Assembly: GCA_022578605.1 (NCBI GenBank)
Contig: MU394058.1
Span: forward strand, 248,001-312,000
Length of the DNA stretch: 64,000 nucleotides
Direction: 5' to 3'
From: Camillea tinctor
Taxonomy: Eukaryota; Ascomycota; Sordariomycetes; Xylariales; Xylariaceae
The position numbers were made by a program, and so were the translations under genes. Under the pieces are notes generated by a model. That model did not search any database. It was not told the DNA's origin and saw only the letters and a program-made list of their open reading frames with translations. Of the stretch, positions 59,050-64,000 are shown piece after piece; the first letter of the stretch is position 1, and each line of letters opens with the position of its first letter.

Positions 59050-62000
59050 ATGGCCTCGAATAATCACCTTGACGGTAAGAGCCATTCATCATTACACACA
59101 CACACACATATATATATATATGTATTACTATACCAAATACCATGCTTACATGTCGTCCTCCCGCGCAGGCCCTATGCGCAACCAGTCCCCCATCCCGGCG
59201 AATTCTACCCTGAAGACCGACTATAGTCCCGCGCTCCTCCTCAACCCGAGAGCCTATGCAACAGGCCCATCTGTTCAGAATAATGGCTCACCGGTACTTC
59301 TTAACCGGTCAAACGGGTCGACTCCGCTTCAGTTCCAGTTTGCGACCCCCGATGATGTTTCCATGTCCGAACCCCAGCTATCCTTCCCTCAACGGCCTAT
59401 ACCGACCAACGGACAGCTAATGACTCATGAGAATGGAACTAATGGCGGCGTTGGCAGCATGATTGAGCGCATGAATAATGTGGAGGAGCGGACTGCTATA
59501 CCCCAGCAGAAGCGACGGAAGCTTGAGGCCGAGAACGGCACCGAATATAAGCATAGCTTCGGAGGAGGCGGTAGTGGGATGGTGGGACAGTATGTCAAGG
59601 ACAGGCGCCAGGAAGGAACATCGAGATCCTCGATCCAAAGTGTCGAGACGGTTGATTTGACTGATGCTGGTAAACATCCGGACCTTCACCAGATTCAGCG
59701 GCCCAAACTAACGCGTTACAGCCGACGATAGCGATGTCGTCATATTGCAAGCCCCAAAGGATGAAGAGGTCTGCTATGGTATGATTGAACATGCAAGGTT
59801 AAATTGCCATGTCGTCCCGAGTCCCAAGCCCAACGCCGTTGCGCTTATGGGGCCGACCTGGTGGCCCATAGTCAAGATCATACTGAAACGAAAGCATGGC
59901 GATACTTCCCAAGCGATTCACGCCTACGATCACACACGCACAATAGTTGGGGCTGTAGATCCTCCTACCTCGGCCGGTCTTGCACCTCTACTTGATGCCG
60001 CCCACCTACAGCTCCGGACTAATTGTAGAATCAATTCCCGACGAAAGGAACCAGGGGAAGTTGCCGGCAAGGCCACTTCTAAGAGTTACGGGTTAGATCT
60101 TGTTCTTTACGGGCCTCGCAAGAGTGCTAGGGCGGTCGGCAAGTTTTTGTCACAGAAAAATGTTTGGCTTAGGAAACCATTTGTATACGAGAATGGGGTC
60201 AAGTACGAAAACCCCCAGGAAATACAGGGGGTAAAGCCGTTACCCTCTGTCAGGGAACGGTCCGTGGCTGCCTCGAGCTCTACTCCTGCCACAGCCCCCC
60301 AGATGGCGCGCACCGTGGAAGAGATTCGCTCTGAGGTCATGGGGGTTTTTGATTCCCTGACGAAAAGCGAGGATCTCCCAGAGATGGACCCGGATCCGCG
60401 AATTCAGACCGAATTGCTCAAACACCAGAAACAAGGCCTTTACTTCATGATGAACAAAGAACAGCCGCGACAGCTCAGTCTACATGGCAAAACTGCGGAC
60501 TCGTTTTGGCAAATTCGCACAGCCAACAATGGTCAGAAGTTTTACCACAACGTAATAACTGGCTCCTCACACCGAGAAGCGCCCCCCGAGACATTTGGCG
60601 GCATACTTGCTGATATGATGGGCTTGGGAAAGACTCTTAGCATATTGTCACTTATTACTAGCACCCTCGACGATGCAGAGAAGTGGTCAAAAGCGACCCC
60701 GATTCAACCGCAAGCACCACCTCCAAGGAAGAATGCAGACCCGTCGCGACGGTTTGATGTGCCGACTCCCCAACCGCTGGCTCTTACAAAACTCAAACAG
60801 AATGGGAGGGCTACTCTTTTAGTAAGTCCGCTGAGTACCATTGCGAATTGGGAAGAGCAGATCAAGGCCCACATCAAACCGGGCACATTCAAACATTATA
60901 TCTACCACGGGTCGAATCGTCTCAAGGATGCCGCCAAGCTTGCCGAGTATGACATTGTTTTAACAACTTATGGCTCAGTTGCTAGCGAGGTAGCGGCTCG
61001 TAATAAAGGCCGCCCTGGGCCCTATCCTCTTGAGGAAATCGGATGGTTTCGTGTCGTACTTGATGAAGCGCATATGATCCGAGAACAGTCGACTCTACAA
61101 TTCAAGGCTATATGTCGTCTACAAGCTAGCCGCCGTTGGGCAGTTACAGGCACTCCTGTCCAGAATAAGCTCGACGATCTTGCAGCGCTGCTTGCTTTCA
61201 TTCGCCTTAAGCCATTTGATGAAAAGGGAAAATTCACTCAGTATATCACTGCGCCGTTCAAAGTCTGCGACCCAGAGATTGTGCCGAAACTTCGCGTCCT
61301 GGTTGACAGTGTCACCCTCAGACGATTGAAAGATAAAATTGATCTCCCTCCCAGGACCGACCATATTATCCGGCTGGATTTCTCGCCGAATGAGCGCAAG
61401 CTATATGAATTGTTCGAGAGGAGTGCACAGGCCAAGGTCCAGGTTCTTGCTGCAGGCAGGGAAAAGATGATCGGTGGCAAGACCTATATTCATATCCTCC
61501 AATCTATCCTCAGGCTTCGACTCATTTCCGCACATGGCAGGGATCTTCTAAATGATTCTGACCTGGAGTTTGTACAGGGCATGACCGAGGACTCGGCAAT
61601 AGATATAGACAGCGATGAAGAAGACGAAAAGCCGGTTTTGGCAGAATCCCGAGCTTATGAGGCATTTGCACTTATGCAAGAAACAAACAGTGACCTTTGC
61701 ATATCTTGCCAACGAAGAATTGGCGCAAACGACAATGCAGACATGACATCCGAACGCGAGGAAGACGTCATAGGCTATATGACCGCTTGCTTCCATCTTC
61801 TCTGCACTGGATGCATCAAAGCGTGGGATGAAGAAGTCGGTAGTCAGGGCTCAGGCACCTGTCCAGTCTGTCAGACCCACGTGCGTTTCACATATAACGA
61901 AATCCGAAAGAGCAAGATCGAAGTTGAGCACGAGGGGCACCGACAATCGAAGAACGAAAACAAATCTAGAAGCAAGGATGGATACGGTGGCTATACGGGC

Positions 62001-62552
62001 CCTCATACCAAGACTCGTGCTTTGTTAGACGATCTCCTCAGGTCAAAAGCCGAGAGTGAGGCTCAGCCTGACGAACCCCCTTTCAAGTCGGTCGTCTTTT
62101 CAGCATGGACGTCTCATCTTGACCTTATTGAGACGGCTCTGGATAATGTTGGTATTCGATATACACGCCTTGATGGAAAGATGACTCGCATCGCCCGAAG
62201 CGCAGCTATGGATGCCTTTCGCGAGGATAAATCGGTCCATGTTATTCTGGTGTCCATCTCGGCTGGTGGTCTAGGTCTTAATCTTACCACGGCGAACAAC
62301 GTTTACGTGATGGAGCCTCAGTACAACCCAGCTGCGGAAGCTCAGGCCGTTGATCGTGTACACCGCCTCGGGCAGAAGCGACCGGTTCGCACGGTTCGGT
62401 ACATCATGAACGGCAGCATTGAGGAGAAGATGCTCGCCCTTCAGGAAAAGAAGATGAAACTAGCTAGTCTCAGTATGGACCGGAATAGGGTTATGGACAA
62501 AACAGAGGCTGCCAAACAAAAGCTTATGGACTTGCGTGAACTCTTCCGATGA
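59050..62552 (+). CDS. SNF2-family helicase with RING finger (Rad5/HLTF-like)
   Basis: Predicted nuclear DNA-dependent ATPase and E3 ubiquitin ligase of the Rad5/Rad16/HLTF group, which act in post-replication repair and chromatin remodelling. Exons 59050-59074, 59169-59669 and 59722-62552 give 1118 residues. N-terminal 170 residues are disordered. VDLTD and DVVIL around the second intron look like SUMO-interacting motifs. A weak HIRAN-like region may lie near 190-300. The ATPase has GLGKT (about 476), DEAH (about 621) and TGTPVQNKL; the RING sits between the two helicase halves (CISC near 834 to CPVC near 888), as in Rad5 and HLTF; the C-terminal half shows AWTSHLDLIE, SAGGLGLNLT and AVDRVHRLGQ (about 1050). 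Start chosen because the 25-nt first exon MASNNHLD splices in frame at a GTAAGA donor. Rad16, Rad5 and HLTF-like assignment cannot be separated without a tree. Confidence 0.92.
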
Positions 62553-64000
62553 GCAACACGCATAGCTCATATGTAGCAGAGACTCCTCTTCCTTGCTTAC
62601 TATATACACAATGATTTTGGTTTGGGGTCGTTTCATTTTCTCTTAGCATTGCGTTGGATTGGTGCTAGCTATAATGAATGGCAGCTAGGTTAGATACTTT
62701 CGGTTGCATTTGCACGGAGTTTCGGGCCAGCTCTCGGGTGCAGTCTTTGCTGCAGTCCTCATCACTTCCTCTTTGACTCTTCAATCTAGAGGAACGCGTT
62801 CATCACGGCGCCTTCAATCCGAATGACGGGGTGTTTTGCTTGGAGGGGGATAAGGAATTGATAACCACAGACATTCTTAAATGGGAGAATGGTGGAAAGA
62901 ACTTTCTTTGCGCCGGTTCTAAACATCTTACTCGTTCTCTTCTCCCAACCTTTTTCGACATAAATATTCTCATTTCTTGCGTTTGCCTTACTTCAGATAT
63001 AAAGAGGGTTCGGGGAATTATAACAGCAATAGCAAGGCTGTGTCCCTTTCTACCCACTGCTAGACGACGAAGGGAAGGAATATTAAAAAGAGGCTGAATA
63101 TTCTTTATTCATTTTTTCCCCCTACGTTAGGGAATAACCTAAGTCAACATAAAGTCAAGACTTGGAAGAAGAGCTGAAGTATAGAGAGAAAATGATACGC
63201 ATAGGTAGACTTCGAAGCTGAGTCTTATAGAGGTGCGTACATGGCCTAGGAACAGGAATGGATAGACGAGTGGAGTGAAGGTCGGTTCGACGTGATGATT
63301 TGACGCATGAGATTTTTTCCTAGGTCCTTGAACTTACTTTACGATAAACCCTCTCTCTTCCAGAGTCTCGTGCCTGCCCCTGCTCATTCAAATAAGCCTT
63401 TTCCCCCCTTCAACTTCCTTCACGTCCTACCCTCTCTTTTGCTCTTCACATTACTTTCAGTGATTATGCTGGAAAGAAGAGGTAACATTTATTATATTTT
63501 AGTGGTATATCTTATTCTTGTCGCCATCAAGGAGAGAACGCAGGGCTGAGTAGGGGGAGCGAAAAGACTTAACCACATATGTGCGTACTTATTCATGGGT
63601 ACTTGAGCATCGAGTCCGCTAATTTTTTGTTACTTTTTTAAATCTTCTTCTCTCATGTGCAGACTTTTATTTCCCCTTATCATCGTTAACATATTTATCC
63701 TTTCCCATCTCCCAATCTACATGCTCCCACTACCCAATCCTCAAAAATCCAATAACACCGACCCCCTTTACTCTATCAAAAAAATATCTACATATACCTA
63801 TGATAGCGTGCCCTATGCATTGATGAGTTAAACGCGTTAATGAAATATATATTTACCAAACATTAGTATATATGCTTTCCGTAGTCACAGTTTATCAATT
63901 CAACTGGCTGATTCGATAGTGTCCGCTATATAACACAGATGTCTCTTGTAAAGTAGTGGCACTCCGTACTGTGTAGATCCAATAAACTGAGGCACTACTT
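62553..64000. other. Gene-free right end of window
   Basis: 3' region of the SNF2 gene and intergenic DNA. The frames at 62803-63057 (-), 62831-63097 (+) and 63307-63549 (+) are short and unrecognised. No RNA gene or repeat stands out. Confidence 0.55.

Noticed and set aside
1..64000. CRISPR array, rRNA, integrated virus or toxin genes
   Set aside because: No regularly spaced direct repeats of suitable length, no rRNA-like stretches, and no viral or toxin-like frames were seen.

Overview
The window looks like nuclear DNA of a filamentous ascomycete (Pezizomycotina, most likely Sordariomycetes). Evidence: genes are split by many short introns (about 50-130 bases) with GTRNGT-type donors and CTAAC-like branch sites; encoded proteins have fungal architectures (fused Egt1, Zn2Cys6 activator, LaeA/UMTA-like methyltransferase, type II PI 4-kinase); and one 6 kb AT-rich tract has the dinucleotide signature of repeat-induced point mutation (RIP). 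The species cannot be named from sequence alone. All calls were made by reading; no database search was run.

Layout. 1-501 holds the 3' end of eIF2B alpha (+). 2184-5841 (-) is a 14-exon ergothioneine synthase gene (Egt1), convergent with it. From 5842 to 21896 there is about 16 kb without a recognisable gene: minisatellites (6.3-6.9 kb), a 453-bp TA-flanked MITE-like element with perfect 34-bp inverted ends (8127-8579), and a strongly AT-rich, probably RIP-mutated island (about 11.4-17.6 kb). Then come DDI1 (+, 21897-23413, start codon split by an intron) and RRP8 (-, 24091-25737), convergent. A 4 kb gap leads to a Zn2Cys6 transcription factor (+, 29892-33159), convergent with proteasome alpha-5/PUP2 (-, 34130-35110). 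PUP2 is divergent from the gamma-tubulin complex gene GCP2/alp4 (+, 35847-38727), which converges on AIM41 (-, 39672-40259). An orphan LaeA/UMTA-like methyltransferase (-, 42968-44813) is followed by a 6.5 kb gap, the type II PI 4-kinase LSB6 (-, 51308-53815), a small arginine/serine-rich ORF (+, 56495-56986) and a Rad5/HLTF-type SNF2 helicase with a RING finger (+, 59050-62552).

Most genes are unrelated housekeeping functions: translation initiation control, antioxidant synthesis, ubiquitin-proteasome work (DDI1, PUP2, the RING-SNF2 protein), rRNA modification, spindle microtubule nucleation, phosphoinositide signalling. I see no biosynthetic cluster, CRISPR array, tRNA or rRNA. The most notable points are gene-structure oddities (split ATG, microexons of 13, 14 and 22 nt, a probable GC-AG intron), the MITE, the RIP island, and a palindrome TACCTAGGTA that recurs in intergenic DNA. 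Spliced models for all the multi-exon genes were built by hand; each complete one gives an uninterrupted frame whose length is a multiple of three.
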